64,000 nt of DNA, taken from positions 301,309 through 365,308 of the forward strand of contig JACRPO010000008.1 of assembly GCA_016223165.1 (NCBI GenBank), read 5' to 3'. A program made the translations under genes and the position numbers. Positions 18,503-27,913 of the stretch are shown piece by piece. The DNA comes from Burkholderiales bacterium. Lineage in GTDB: Bacteria; Pseudomonadota; Gammaproteobacteria; Burkholderiales; Burkholderiaceae_C. The notes under the pieces are model-generated. The model was not told the DNA's origin and did no database searches. It saw only the letters and a list, made by a program, of their open reading frames with translations. The first letter of the stretch is position 1. Every line of letters begins with the position of its first letter.

Positions 18503-18557
18503 GTGCGGTGCGATTGAGGTGCGATGGAGGTGCGAAGGAGGTGCGATTGACGTGCGC
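18503..18557. repeat. 11-bp tandem repeat upstream of ivd
   Basis: Four consecutive 11-bp units are visible on the plus strand: GGTGCGATTGA, GGTGCGATGGA, GGTGCGAAGGA, GGTGCGATTGA, then a decayed fifth (CGTGCGCGTCA). They sit just upstream of the ivd start on the minus strand, where the promoter or leader would lie. One unit is about one helical turn. The repeat may be neutral slippage or part of a regulator-binding array. Confidence 0.8.
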
Positions 18558-18659
18558 GTCAATCATACGGGGGCCTTTCGGGTGACCACGGCGGCACCTC
18601 GGCGCCTCGGTGGCGCAGCGACGCAGCGACGCAGCGGCCGCAGCAACGTGTGCCCGAGC

Positions 18660-19058
18660 TCACCGTCGCCGGCGGCGCGCGCCCAGCAGCCTGCGGCAGC
18701 GCTCCTCGTGCTGCGCGATCTCCACCAGCGTGATCTCGATGTCCTCGCGCTGCTGCTCGAGCGCCTGCCGGTGCGCAGCCAGCACGTCGAGGAACGCGCG
18801 CAGCTGCGGCGCCTGGTCGGTGCCGGCCTCGTAGAGGTCGACCAGCTGCTTGATCTCCGACAGCGTCAGCCCCAGGCGCTTGCCGCGCAACGTGAGCTTC
18901 AGCCGCGTGCGGTCGCGGTGCGAGTAGACGCGGTTGCGGCCGGCGCGCGCCGGCGTCAACAGGCCCACGTCCTCGTAGAAGCGGATGGCGCGCGCGGTGA
19001 CGTCGAACTCGGCCGCCAGCTCGCTGATGGTGTAGGTGCGCGAGGGCGTGTGAGGCAT
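18660..19058 (-). CDS. MerR family transcriptional regulator (LiuR-like)
   Basis: The 132-residue product has the MerR winged-helix domain at the N-terminus (YTISELAAEFDVTARAIRFY, then EDVGLLTPARAGRNRVYSHR) and a C-terminal coiled coil, with no metal-binding cysteine pattern. It is immediately upstream of ivd on the same strand, the position and type of LiuR, the regulator of leucine/isovalerate catabolism. I choose ATG at 19058; a GTG at 19085 would add nine residues. No clear ribosome-binding site precedes either, and a TATATT sequence lies just upstream of the ATG, so a very short leader is possible. Confidence 0.87.
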   Translation of the reverse strand: MPHTPSRTYTISELAAEFDVTARAIRFYEDVGLLTPARAGRNRVYSHRDRTRLKLTLRGKRLGLTLSEIKQLVDLYEAGTDQAPQLRAFLDVLAAHRQALEQQREDIEITLVEIAQHEERCRRLLGARRRRR

Positions 19059-19125
19059 GTCGGCGCCGAATATAGCCACGGGCACCGGCCTGGGCGGCCG
19101 CTGCAGGCTCCGGCGTGCGCCAGGG

Positions 19126-19163
19126 AAAAAAAAGACGGCAGGTCGGGTGAACCCGCCTGCCGT
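19126..19163 (-). terminator. Intrinsic terminator (minus strand)
   Basis: An interrupted perfect stem (ACGGCAGG, one bulged base, CGGG, loop TGAA, CCCG, CCTGCCGT; 19135-19163) is followed on the minus strand by eight T residues (19133-19126). This is a strong Rho-independent terminator. It lies about 240 bp beyond the stop of the metallopeptidase gene at 19401, unusually far, so it may end a long 3' region or a small RNA. Confidence 0.85.
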
Positions 19164-19400
19164 TACCTGATGAGGGCCCTGTACTGCCGGGCCCTACCTT
19201 CCCCGATGAAACCTGTGCAGTGAATGACAGCCTGGGGCGCAGTGTGCGCCGTCGACGCCGCACCGCCCATCCTACGAATGGTGGAACGCAGCTGCCAGCA
19301 GGCCCCCCAGAGGTGGGGGATGGGGTCGGACCGGCGCGCACCGCGCGACAGCCGGTCCAGCGACCCGGCCCAGGCCTGCACCACGCTGGGTCACAGGCCC
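19164..19400 (-). other. Non-coding interval with hairpins; candidate small RNA or structured 3' region
   Basis: Between the metallopeptidase stop and the terminator at 19126-19163 there is no convincing gene. Two stem-loops are visible: AGGGCCC paired with GGGCCCT (19173-19195), and GGACCGGC-type arms around 19329-19359. The block has the size (about 240 nt) and 3' end expected of a small RNA, but I do not recognise a family such as 6S, SRP or RNase P RNA in either strand. Confidence 0.35.
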
Positions 19401-20384
19401 TCACTCGAAGGCCGGCAGCACCTCGGTGCGCAAGGCGCCACGCGCCGCCTCGTAGCCGGGCAGCGCCGAGCGCACGACCTCCCAGAACGCCGCGCTGTGA
19501 TTCATCTCGCGCAGGTGCGCGAGCTCGTGCGTGACCACGTAGTCGATGACCGGCAGCGCAAAGTGCACGAGGCGCCAGTTGAGGCGGATCGATCCGTCGG
19601 CATTGGCGCTGCCCCAGCGCGTGGCCGCCGCGCTCAACGCGAGGCGGCGCACGCGCACGTTCAGGCGCTCGGCGAAGACCGCGCAACGCTCCTCGAAGAT
19701 GCGCCTGGCCTGGCGCTGCAACCAGCTCTGCACGGCGTCGCGGATCTGCTCGGGCTCGGCCTGCTGCGGCAGGCCGAGGTGCAGCGTCAGCGCCGGCACG
19801 CCGGGCAGCGTGGCCTCGGCCTGGCGCAGCACCGAGCCGGTGATGCGCGGGTCGATGACGACGATCACCGTCTCGCCGAGGAAAGGCACGCCAGTGCCGT
19901 CGCGCCACTCGATGCGGGCGCGCTCCAGGCGGCGCGTGCGCTCCTGCTGCTCGTGCAGCTTGCGCAGGATCCAGTGGCCCTTCTCGCGCAGCGCCGCCTC
20001 GACCTCGCCCAGCCCCACCCAGCGCGGTGCACTCACCGTCAGGCCCTCGGGGCCGACGACGAAGCCGATGGTGCGACGGCGCGCGCGCCGGAAGGCATAG
20101 GCCACGCAGTGCTCGCCGAGGCGGATCTCGCGCGCCGCGCGCGGGTGGCGGTGCTGCGGCGGCAAGGACGTGGGTGGCGGCGCGGATGGGAGCGCGGAGG
20201 AGGGCGCGGACGGAAGCACGGATGAAGACGCGGCGGGCGGTGCCGCCTGCATCACCGGCGGCCCATCACGCGGCCAGCGCACCGGCGAGGAAGCCCCCGC
20301 CGCCTCGGCCTCGGGCGCGGTGTCGAACAGCGACAGCTGGATCGGCGGCAGGTTCGGCGATCGGTGCGCCTTGGCACTCGGCAT
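19401..20384 (-). CDS. YgjP-like (M48/DUF45) metallopeptidase
   Basis: The 327-residue product carries the zinc motif HELAHLREMNHSAAFWEVV near 284-302 (HExxH plus a downstream H), the signature of the YgjP/DUF45 family of predicted zinc peptidases. The core domain spans about 95-315. The N-terminal 90 residues are low complexity, with repeated SVLPSAPSSALPSAPPP. It follows plsC on the same strand after 86 bp, an arrangement common in Burkholderiales (gmhB-plsC-ygjP). The substrate is unknown. Confidence 0.9.
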   Translation of the reverse strand: MPSAKAHRSPNLPPIQLSLFDTAPEAEAAGASSPVRWPRDGPPVMQAAPPAASSSVLPSAPSSALPSAPPPTSLPPQHRHPRAAREIRLGEHCVAYAFRRARRRTIGFVVGPEGLTVSAPRWVGLGEVEAALREKGHWILRKLHEQQERTRRLERARIEWRDGTGVPFLGETVIVVIDPRITGSVLRQAEATLPGVPALTLHLGLPQQAEPEQIRDAVQSWLQRQARRIFEERCAVFAERLNVRVRRLALSAAATRWGSANADGSIRLNWRLVHFALPVIDYVVTHELAHLREMNHSAAFWEVVRSALPGYEAARGALRTEVLPAFE

Positions 20385-20469
20385 GAGCGGTCATTGTAGG
20401 CACCGCGCTGCCCGGCGAGCATCCCCGCGCCGAAGCGCGCTGCGCCTTGCGCGCCGGGAACGGCCGGGC

Positions 20470-21255
20470 TCAGACGCGCGGCGGGGGCGAAGCGTAGGCC
20501 TGCGGGTCGAGCCGGCGCATCTCGGCCTCGATCCAGACCTCGACCTCGCGCATCACCTCGTCGGCGTCGCGCCCGGCGCTCGGTATGGGCGGGCCGATGG
20601 ACACGTCGATCACGCCGGGCCGGATGAGGAAGCTCTTACGCGGCCAGCAACGCGCCGAGGTGACGGCGATCGGCACCACCGGCACGCCGGTGGCCACCGC
20701 CAGGCGCGAAGCGCCGGTCTTGTAGGTGCCCTGGCTGCCGCGCGCCGTGCGCGTGCCCTCGGGGAACATGATCACCCACACGCCCTCGCCGAAGAGGCGC
20801 CGGCCCTGCTCGGCCACCTTGGCCCAGGCTTCGGCGCGCCGGCTGCGGTCGATGTGGATCATGTCCAGCCGCCCCATCGCCCAGCCGAAGAAGGGGATGT
20901 AGAGCAACTCGCGCTTGAACACGTAGGCCAGCGGATGCGGCATCAGCGTCGGGAAGGCGAAGGTCTCCCACGTGCTCTGATGCTTGGGCGCGAGCAGCAC
21001 GGCCCCCTTCGCATCGGCGGCGCTGGGCACGTTCTCCAGGCCCGCGACGCGCGCGCGCACGCCACAGATGACGCGGCAGCCCCAGATCGCCACGCGCAGC
21101 CAGCCCGCGCAGGCCCAGTACAGCGTCGTGCTGCTGGCGAAGAGCGACATCACGAGCACGGCCAGCGCCCAGGGCACCACGGTCACGACCAGCCACAGGA
21201 CGAACAGCAGCGAGCGCAGCGCAGCCAGGGCCGAGGACGCAGGCCCCAGTGCCAT
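20470..21255 (-). CDS. plsC: 1-acyl-sn-glycerol-3-phosphate acyltransferase (lysophosphatidate acyltransferase)
   Basis: The 261-residue membrane enzyme acylates lysophosphatidic acid to phosphatidic acid. An N-terminal pair of hydrophobic helices (about 10-50) precedes the acyltransferase block I, here APKHQSTWETFAFP near 90-103 (HX4E rather than HX4D, common in proteobacterial PlsC), and block III FPEGTRTARGSQGTYKTGA near 163-181. The ATG at 21255 shares its A with the TGA of gmhB (TGATG), so the two are coupled. The neighbours are glyS-gmhB upstream and a ygjP-like gene downstream. Confidence 0.94.
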   Translation of the reverse strand: MALGPASSALAALRSLLFVLWLVVTVVPWALAVLVMSLFASSTTLYWACAGWLRVAIWGCRVICGVRARVAGLENVPSAADAKGAVLLAPKHQSTWETFAFPTLMPHPLAYVFKRELLYIPFFGWAMGRLDMIHIDRSRRAEAWAKVAEQGRRLFGEGVWVIMFPEGTRTARGSQGTYKTGASRLAVATGVPVVPIAVTSARCWPRKSFLIRPGVIDVSIGPPIPSAGRDADEVMREVEVWIEAEMRRLDPQAYASPPPRV

Positions 21256-21851
21256 CAGTCCAGGCTCCCGTGCATGGAGAGATCGGCGTTGTCGCGCTTG
21301 AGCACGAATTCGGCGAAGGCGCCGAGGTCGGCATGCGCCGTGGCACCCGGCACCTTTTCGAGCATCTGCCGGACCTGCTCGTCGGTCAGGCCGGCGGCGC
21401 GGCCGCTGCGCACCAGGTGCGGCTCGCAGCCGGCCGCCTGCGCCGCCTCGAGGTCGCGCAGCGTGTCGCAGACCATCGGCACGTGGCGCAGATCGACGCC
21501 GTAGCGCAGCGCGACGTCGCGCATCATGCCGGGCAGGGGCTTGCGGCAGGTGCAGCCGTCCTCGGGCGTGTGCGGACAGAAGAACACCGCGTCCAGCCGC
21601 CCGCCCTGCGCCAGCAGCAGCTGGTTCATGTGCGCGTGGATGGCGTTGACCGAGGCCATGTCGATGAGGCCGCGGCCGATGCCCGACTGGTTGGTGGCGA
21701 CCACGGCGTGCCAGCCGGCATGGTTCAGCCGGGCCACCGCCTCCAGCGCACCGGGGATCGGGTGCCACTCCGCGGGCGACTTGACGTGGTCATCGCGGTA
21801 CTTGTTGAGGATGCCGTCGCGGCCGAGGATGACGAGCTTGGTGGTGTGCAT
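21255..21851 (-). CDS. gmhB: D-glycero-beta-D-manno-heptose 1,7-bisphosphate 7-phosphatase homologue lacking the nucleophile Asp
   Basis: Family and position (glyS-gmhB-plsC) identify GmhB, a HAD phosphatase of ADP-heptose synthesis for lipopolysaccharide. The 198-residue product keeps VATNQSGIGRG (51-61) and the zinc ligands C92, H94, C100, C102 in CPHTPEDGCTCRKPLPG. However, motif I reads VILGRDGILN at 7-16: residue 10 is Gly (GGC codon, bases 21824-21822) where the nucleophile Asp of DxDG is expected. Motif III reads VCDTLRD at 127-133, with Cys in place of the usual Gly. Either the enzyme is inactive or repurposed, or there is a sequencing error; Asp to Gly needs one base change. Confidence 0.85.
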   Translation of the reverse strand: MHTTKLVILGRDGILNKYRDDHVKSPAEWHPIPGALEAVARLNHAGWHAVVATNQSGIGRGLIDMASVNAIHAHMNQLLLAQGGRLDAVFFCPHTPEDGCTCRKPLPGMMRDVALRYGVDLRHVPMVCDTLRDLEAAQAAGCEPHLVRSGRAAGLTDEQVRQMLEKVPGATAHADLGAFAEFVLKRDNADLSMHGSLD

Positions 21852-21923
21852 GCGGCGCCCTTGCGATGGACCATGGTGGACTGTGCCTCAACGCGCGCAA
21901 CCGCGGCGGCGGCGCGGCGCCGC

Positions 21924-24077
21924 TCAGCTCGCCAGCCGCGACAGGTCGGCGACGCGGTTCATCGCCCGGTGCAGCACGGCCAGCAGGGCGAGGCGGTTGC
22001 GGCGCAGCGCCGCATCTTCGGCGTTCACCATCACCTTGTCGAAGAAGGCGTCCACCGGCGCCTTCAGCGCCGCCAGTTCGCGCAGCGAGCCGGCGAGGTC
22101 GCCGGCCGCGAAGGCGCGCTCGGCACGCGGCGCGACGAGGCCGAGCGCGGCATGCAGGTCGCGCTCGGCCGGCTCGACGAGCCGGGCGGCGTCCACCTCG
22201 TGGGCGGCCGCCGCGGCGTCGTCGCCGCCGTCGCTCTTGCGCAGGATGTTGGCCACGCGCTTGTTGGCCGCCGCCAGCGAGGCAGATTCCGGCATCGCCG
22301 CGAAGGCGCGCACCGCCGCCAGGCGGCGCGGGATCTCGCCCCAGCGCCCGGGCCGCAGCGCCACCACGGCGTCGACTTCCTGCGCCGAGTAGCCCTGCTC
22401 GCGCAAAGCGCCGACGAGGCGCTCGAAGATGAAGTGCTGCACTTCGGCCTGCGCCTGCCCGTGCGTGGGCGGGAAGGCCTGGAACGCGGCGGCCACGAGT
22501 TGCGGCACCGCGAGCGGCAGGTCGCGCTCGATGAGCATGCGGATGATGCCGAGCGCATGCCGGCGCAGCGCGAACGGATCCTTGTCGCCGGTGGGCAGCT
22601 GGCCGATGCCGAACAGGCCCGCCAGCGTCTCGAGCTTGTCGGCCAGCGCCAGCGCGAGGCCGACATCGCCGCGCGGCAGCGCGTCGCCGGCGAAGCGTGG
22701 CCGGTAGTGGTCTTCGATGGCTTCGGCGATGGCCTCGCGGTGCCCGTCGTGGCGCGCGTAGTACGCGCCCATGGTGCCCTGCAGCTCGGGGAATTCGCCC
22801 ACCATGTCGGTGAGCAGGTCGGCCTTGGCGAGCGTGGCCGCTTCGTCGGCGAGGTCGGCCAACGCGAGACCGCCCTTCCCACCCCCCATCTGCTCGCCGA
22901 TCCGCTCGCCAATGAGGCGCGCGATCTGCCGCACGCGTTCGACCCGCTCGCCCTGCGTGCCGAGCTTGCCGTGATAGACGACGCGGGCCAGCCCCGGCAC
23001 GCGCGAGGCGAGCGTCTTCTTGCGGTCCTGGTCGAAGAAGAACTTGGCGTCGGCCAGGCGCGGGCGCACGACGCGCTCGTTGCCCTGCACGACGCGGCTG
23101 GCGTCGGCCGGGCGGATGTTGCTGACGACGAGGAAGCGCTCGGTGAGGCGGCCGTCGGCATCGAGCAGCGGGAAATACTTCTGGTTGGCCTTCATCGTCA
23201 GGATGAGGCATTCCTGCGGCACGGCGAGGAACTCGCGCTCGAAGCGGCAGGTGAGCACATGCGGCCGCTCGACGAGCCCGGTCACCTCGTCGAGCAAGGC
23301 CTCGTCGTCGATCGCCACCAGGCCTTCACGCGCCGCGGCGGCATGCAGTTGGCGCACCAGCTCGGCACGGCGCGCCTCGAAGCCGGCGATGACGCCGCCC
23401 TGCTCGTCGAGCTGGCGCGCGTAGTGGTCGGCGTCCTGCAGCACCACCGGGTCCATGGCCGCTTCGAAACGGTGGCCCTCCGTCTGGCGGCCGGACTCGA
23501 GGCCGAGCACCGACAAGGGCACGACGTCGGCACCGTGCAGCGCCACCAGGCCATGCGCCGGGCGCACGAAGCTCACGCTGCGCCAACCGTCGGCGAGCTG
23601 GTACTGCATCACCTTCGGGATGGGCAGGCGTGCCAGCGTCTCGTCGAGCGCCTTCTGCAGGCCCGCGGCAAGCAGTGCGCCCGCCTGCGTCGCTTCGAGG
23701 AAGAGCGCCTCGGCCTTGCCGTCGCCGCGGCGCACGAGGCGCGACAGCACGCCCGCGTCGGCGGCGGCGTCGACACCGAGCGCCGCGAGCTTCTTCACGA
23801 GCGCCGGCGTCGGCTGGCCGCTCGCGTCGAGCGCCACGGTCGCCGGCATCAGCTTGTGCGAGACGGGCTTGTCGGGCGCGGCCGGCAGCACGTGGCTCAC
23901 GTGCGCCGCCAGCCGCCGCGGCGTCGCGAAGGTCGTCAGCACCGAGACCTCGGTCGCCAGGCCCTGGGCCTTCAGCGAAGCCAGCAGTCCGTGGCCGAAC
24001 GCCTCGCCCAGCTTCTTCAGCGCCTTGGGCGGCAGTTCCTCGACGCGCAGTTCCACGAGCAGGTTGCGGGCGGTCAT
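21924..24077 (-). CDS. glyS: Glycine-tRNA ligase beta subunit
   Basis: GlyS forms the alpha2beta2 glycyl-tRNA synthetase with GlyQ. The 717-residue product begins MTARNLLVELRVEELPPKAL, the canonical start, fixed at ATG 24077 by GGAGGG eight bases upstream and by an ATGA overlap with a micro-ORF. Conserved stretches include FATPRRLAAHVSHVLP near 53-68 and LTMKANQKYFPLLDADGRL near 288-306, with an HD-like domain and a C-terminal anticodon-binding (DALR-like) domain. It follows glyQ on the same strand, separated by a duplicated 62-bp spacer. No defects are visible. Confidence 0.96.
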   Translation of the reverse strand: MTARNLLVELRVEELPPKALKKLGEAFGHGLLASLKAQGLATEVSVLTTFATPRRLAAHVSHVLPAAPDKPVSHKLMPATVALDASGQPTPALVKKLAALGVDAAADAGVLSRLVRRGDGKAEALFLEATQAGALLAAGLQKALDETLARLPIPKVMQYQLADGWRSVSFVRPAHGLVALHGADVVPLSVLGLESGRQTEGHRFEAAMDPVVLQDADHYARQLDEQGGVIAGFEARRAELVRQLHAAAAREGLVAIDDEALLDEVTGLVERPHVLTCRFEREFLAVPQECLILTMKANQKYFPLLDADGRLTERFLVVSNIRPADASRVVQGNERVVRPRLADAKFFFDQDRKKTLASRVPGLARVVYHGKLGTQGERVERVRQIARLIGERIGEQMGGGKGGLALADLADEAATLAKADLLTDMVGEFPELQGTMGAYYARHDGHREAIAEAIEDHYRPRFAGDALPRGDVGLALALADKLETLAGLFGIGQLPTGDKDPFALRRHALGIIRMLIERDLPLAVPQLVAAAFQAFPPTHGQAQAEVQHFIFERLVGALREQGYSAQEVDAVVALRPGRWGEIPRRLAAVRAFAAMPESASLAAANKRVANILRKSDGGDDAAAAAHEVDAARLVEPAERDLHAALGLVAPRAERAFAAGDLAGSLRELAALKAPVDAFFDKVMVNAEDAALRRNRLALLAVLHRAMNRVADLSRLAS

Positions 24078-24139
24078 TGGGCTGCCCTCCGCGCTTCGCG
24101 CTGCGGGATGAGCGCTTTGGAACGGCCACGCGCGCTCAT
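24074..24139 (-). CDS. 21-residue micro-ORF 2 bridging glyQ to glyS
   Basis: ATG at 24139 to TGA at 24076-24074 encodes 21 residues starting [14 protein letters not shown], differing from micro-ORF 1 by one residue (E for A at position 15). Its ATG overlaps the stop of micro-ORF 1 (ATGA), and its TGA overlaps the glyS ATG (ATGA). GCGGAGGGC in each copy supplies a ribosome-binding site for the next ATG. The peptide is basic. A role in passing ribosomes from glyQ to glyS, rather than a peptide function, is the simplest reading. Confidence 0.45.
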   Translation of the reverse strand: MSARGRSKALIPQREARRAAQ

Positions 24140-24197
24140 TGGGCCGCCCTCCGCGCTGCGCGCTGCGGGATGAGCGCTTTGGAACGGCCACGCGCGC
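24074..24197. repeat. 62-bp tandem duplication between glyQ and glyS
   Basis: Two copies, 24074-24135 and 24136-24197, are identical except at two positions. Each contains an inverted repeat (ATGAGCGC with GCGCTCAT) and a GC-rich hairpin, and each ends on the minus strand in a ribosome-binding site plus ATG. The stretch is flanked by the glyQ stop and glyS start codons, both of which are built into the pattern. Confidence 0.95.
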
Positions 24198-24201
24198 TCA
24201 T
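24136..24201 (-). CDS. 21-residue micro-ORF 1 bridging glyQ to glyS
   Basis: ATG at 24201 overlaps the glyQ TGA (ATGA), and the frame runs to TGA at 24138-24136, which overlaps the ATG of micro-ORF 2. The product is 21 residues starting [14 protein letters not shown]. With micro-ORF 2 it forms an unbroken chain of four ATGA-linked reading frames (glyQ, micro-1, micro-2, glyS). Whether the peptide accumulates is unknown. Confidence 0.45.
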   Translation of the reverse strand: MSARGRSKALIPQRAARRAAQ

Positions 24202-25169
24202 GCGCCGACCTCCCCGGTCGTCTTCCCCGACTTGCGGTCGCGCTCCGCTGCCGCCGCGAGCTGTGCCGTCACCTCGTCGGCCCAGGCGCGCGGCGCCATC
24301 GGGAAGCCGAGCCGAGCGCGGCTGTCGAGATAGCTCTGCGCCACCGCGCGCGCCAGGTTGCGGATGCGCCCGATGTAGGCCGCGCGCTCGGTGACGCTGA
24401 TGGCCCCGCGTGCATCGAGCAGGTTGAAGGTGTGCGCGGCCTTCAGCACCTGCTCGTAGGCCGGCAGCGCGAGCCTTTGCTCCATCAGGTGCTTCGCCTG
24501 GGCTTCGTGCGCCCCGAAGGCCGAGAGCAGGAACTCGACGTCGCTGTGCTCGAAGTTGTAGGTGCTCTGTTCGACTTCGTTCTGGTGGTAGACGTCGCGG
24601 TAGGTCAACTTTCCCGCGGCTCCTTCGGTCCAGGTCAGGTCGTAGACGTTCTCCACGCCCTGCAGGTACATCGCCAGGCGCTCCAACCCGTAGGTGATCT
24701 CGCCGGTGATCGGCTTGCAGTCGATGCCGCCCACCTGCTGGAAGTAGGTGAACTGCGTCACCTCCATGCCGTTGAGCCACACCTCCCAGCCCAGCCCCCA
24801 GGCACCGAGCGTCGGGTTCTCCCAGTCGTCCTCGACGAAGCGCACGTCGTTGGCCTTGAGGTCGAAGCCGAGCGCCTCCAGGCTGCAGAGGTAGAGCTCG
24901 AGGATGTCCGAGGGCGCCGGCTTCAGCACGACCTGGTACTGGTAGTAGTGCTGCAGGCGGTTGGGGTTGTCGCCATAGCGGCCGTCCTTGGGGCGGCGAC
25001 TGGGCTGCACATAGGCTGCCTTCCAGGGCTCGGGGCCGAGCGCGCGCAGGAAGGTGGCGGTGTGGCTCGTGCCGGCGCCCACCTCCATGTCGTAGGGCTG
25101 CAGCAGCGCGCAGCCCTGGCGGTCCCAGTAGTCCTGGAGGCGGAGGATGATCTGCTGGAAGGTCAGCAT
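24198..25169 (-). CDS. glyQ: Glycine-tRNA ligase alpha subunit
   Basis: GlyQ is the catalytic alpha chain of glycyl-tRNA synthetase. The 323-residue product begins [20 protein letters not shown], the standard start, at ATG 25169. Class II features such as [20 protein letters not shown] (28-47), [19 protein letters not shown] (53-71) and [15 protein letters not shown] (near 160-174) are intact. A longer upstream extension of the frame has no family similarity. It faces the plus-strand symporter gene across a 94-bp gap with an inverted repeat. In related genomes lnt and glyQ are often adjacent; here two plus-strand genes separate them. Confidence 0.97.
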   Translation of the reverse strand: MLTFQQIILRLQDYWDRQGCALLQPYDMEVGAGTSHTATFLRALGPEPWKAAYVQPSRRPKDGRYGDNPNRLQHYYQYQVVLKPAPSDILELYLCSLEALGFDLKANDVRFVEDDWENPTLGAWGLGWEVWLNGMEVTQFTYFQQVGGIDCKPITGEITYGLERLAMYLQGVENVYDLTWTEGAAGKLTYRDVYHQNEVEQSTYNFEHSDVEFLLSAFGAHEAQAKHLMEQRLALPAYEQVLKAAHTFNLLDARGAISVTERAAYIGRIRNLARAVAQSYLDSRARLGFPMAPRAWADEVTAQLAAAAERDRKSGKTTGEVGA

Positions 25170-25204
25170 GGCGACTCGAAGGAGGAGCGCATTCGGGCGC
25201 TGGC

Positions 25205-25222
25205 GTAAACCCTTGAGTTTAC
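25205..25222. promoter_or_regulatory. Inverted repeat GTAAAC-N6-GTTTAC in the glyQ/symporter divergent gap
   Basis: Six-base arms GTAAAC and GTTTAC are separated by CCTTGA. The site lies in a 94-bp gap between divergent genes, 36 bp upstream of glyQ and 42 bp upstream of the symporter ATG. It is AT-rich compared with its surroundings, which is consistent with an operator or promoter element. No regulator is recognised. Confidence 0.35.
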
Positions 25223-25263
25223 GGGCGGGCGCCTCCGGCTCGGCTCCATTACCCTCGCCGCCC

Positions 25264-26119
25264 ATGACGACGCAGCAACTCGTGCTGAGCCTCGTGCTCA
25301 TGGTCATGGTGTTCTCGGTGGCGCTCGAGTTGCGGGTGCAGGACTTCAAGCTCGTCGCGCAGACGCCGCGCGCCGTGGTCGGCGGCCTCGTGCCGCAGTT
25401 CGTGCTGCTGCCGGTGGGCACCTGGCTGGCGACGCTGGCGCTCGACCTGCCGCCCAACACCGAGGCGGCAATGATCCTCGTCGCCTGCTGCCCGGGCGGG
25501 TCGCTGTCGAACTACGTCACCCACTACGGGCGCGGCAACACGGCGCTGTCGATCAGCATCTCGGCCGTGGCGGCGCTGCTGGCGCTCGTGCTGACACCGT
25601 TCAACTTCACCTGGATGGTGGCCAGCAACCCGGCCACCGCGGCCTGGCTGCGCCGGCTCGACATCGACGCCTCGGCGATCTGGTGGAGCCTGCTCGCGCT
25701 GCTGGCCGTGCCGATGGCGCTCGGCCTCGTCGTCAACCACCGCTGGCCTGAGTTCACGCTGAAGCTGCGCAAGCCGCTCGGCCGCTTCAGCCTCTTCGCG
25801 CTGTTCGCGTTCATCGTGCTCGGCCTCGCGCGCGAGCGGCACCTGCTCGACGTGCGGATCCTGCCGCAGCTGGCCATCGTGATCTTGCACAACGCCGCCG
25901 GCCTGGCGCTCGGCTTTCTCGCCGCACTCGCCTTCCGCCTCGGCGAGCGCGACCGCCGCGCCGTCGTCATCGAGGGCGGCATGCAGAACTCGGGGCTGGC
26001 GCTCGGCATCATCGCCGTGCAGTTCAACGCCGACCTCGGCATGGTCATCATCGCCAGCCTCTGGGGCATCTGGCACATCGTGTCAGGCTTCACGCTGGCC
26101 ACCTCATGGAGACGCAGGG

Positions 26120-26139
<20 letters not shown>
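25264..26139 (+). CDS. Bile acid:sodium symporter family (BASS/SBF) transporter
   Basis: The 291-residue product has nine or ten hydrophobic helices and BASS-family hallmarks: [20 protein letters not shown] near 75-94 and [18 protein letters not shown] near 238-255, the two crossover segments that bind sodium and substrate. Such proteins import organic anions with sodium; the substrate here is unknown. ATG at 25264 is chosen because the family N-terminus is short. The gene overlaps the following deacylase gene by 20 bp, which suggests co-transcription and a link between uptake and hydrolysis. Confidence 0.88.

Positions 26140-27913
<1,774 letters not shown>

Noticed and set aside
19164..19400. 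6S, SRP or RNase P RNA in the structured interval
   Set aside because: The conserved cores of these RNAs were not found on either strand; only a generic small-RNA or 3' UTR call is supported.
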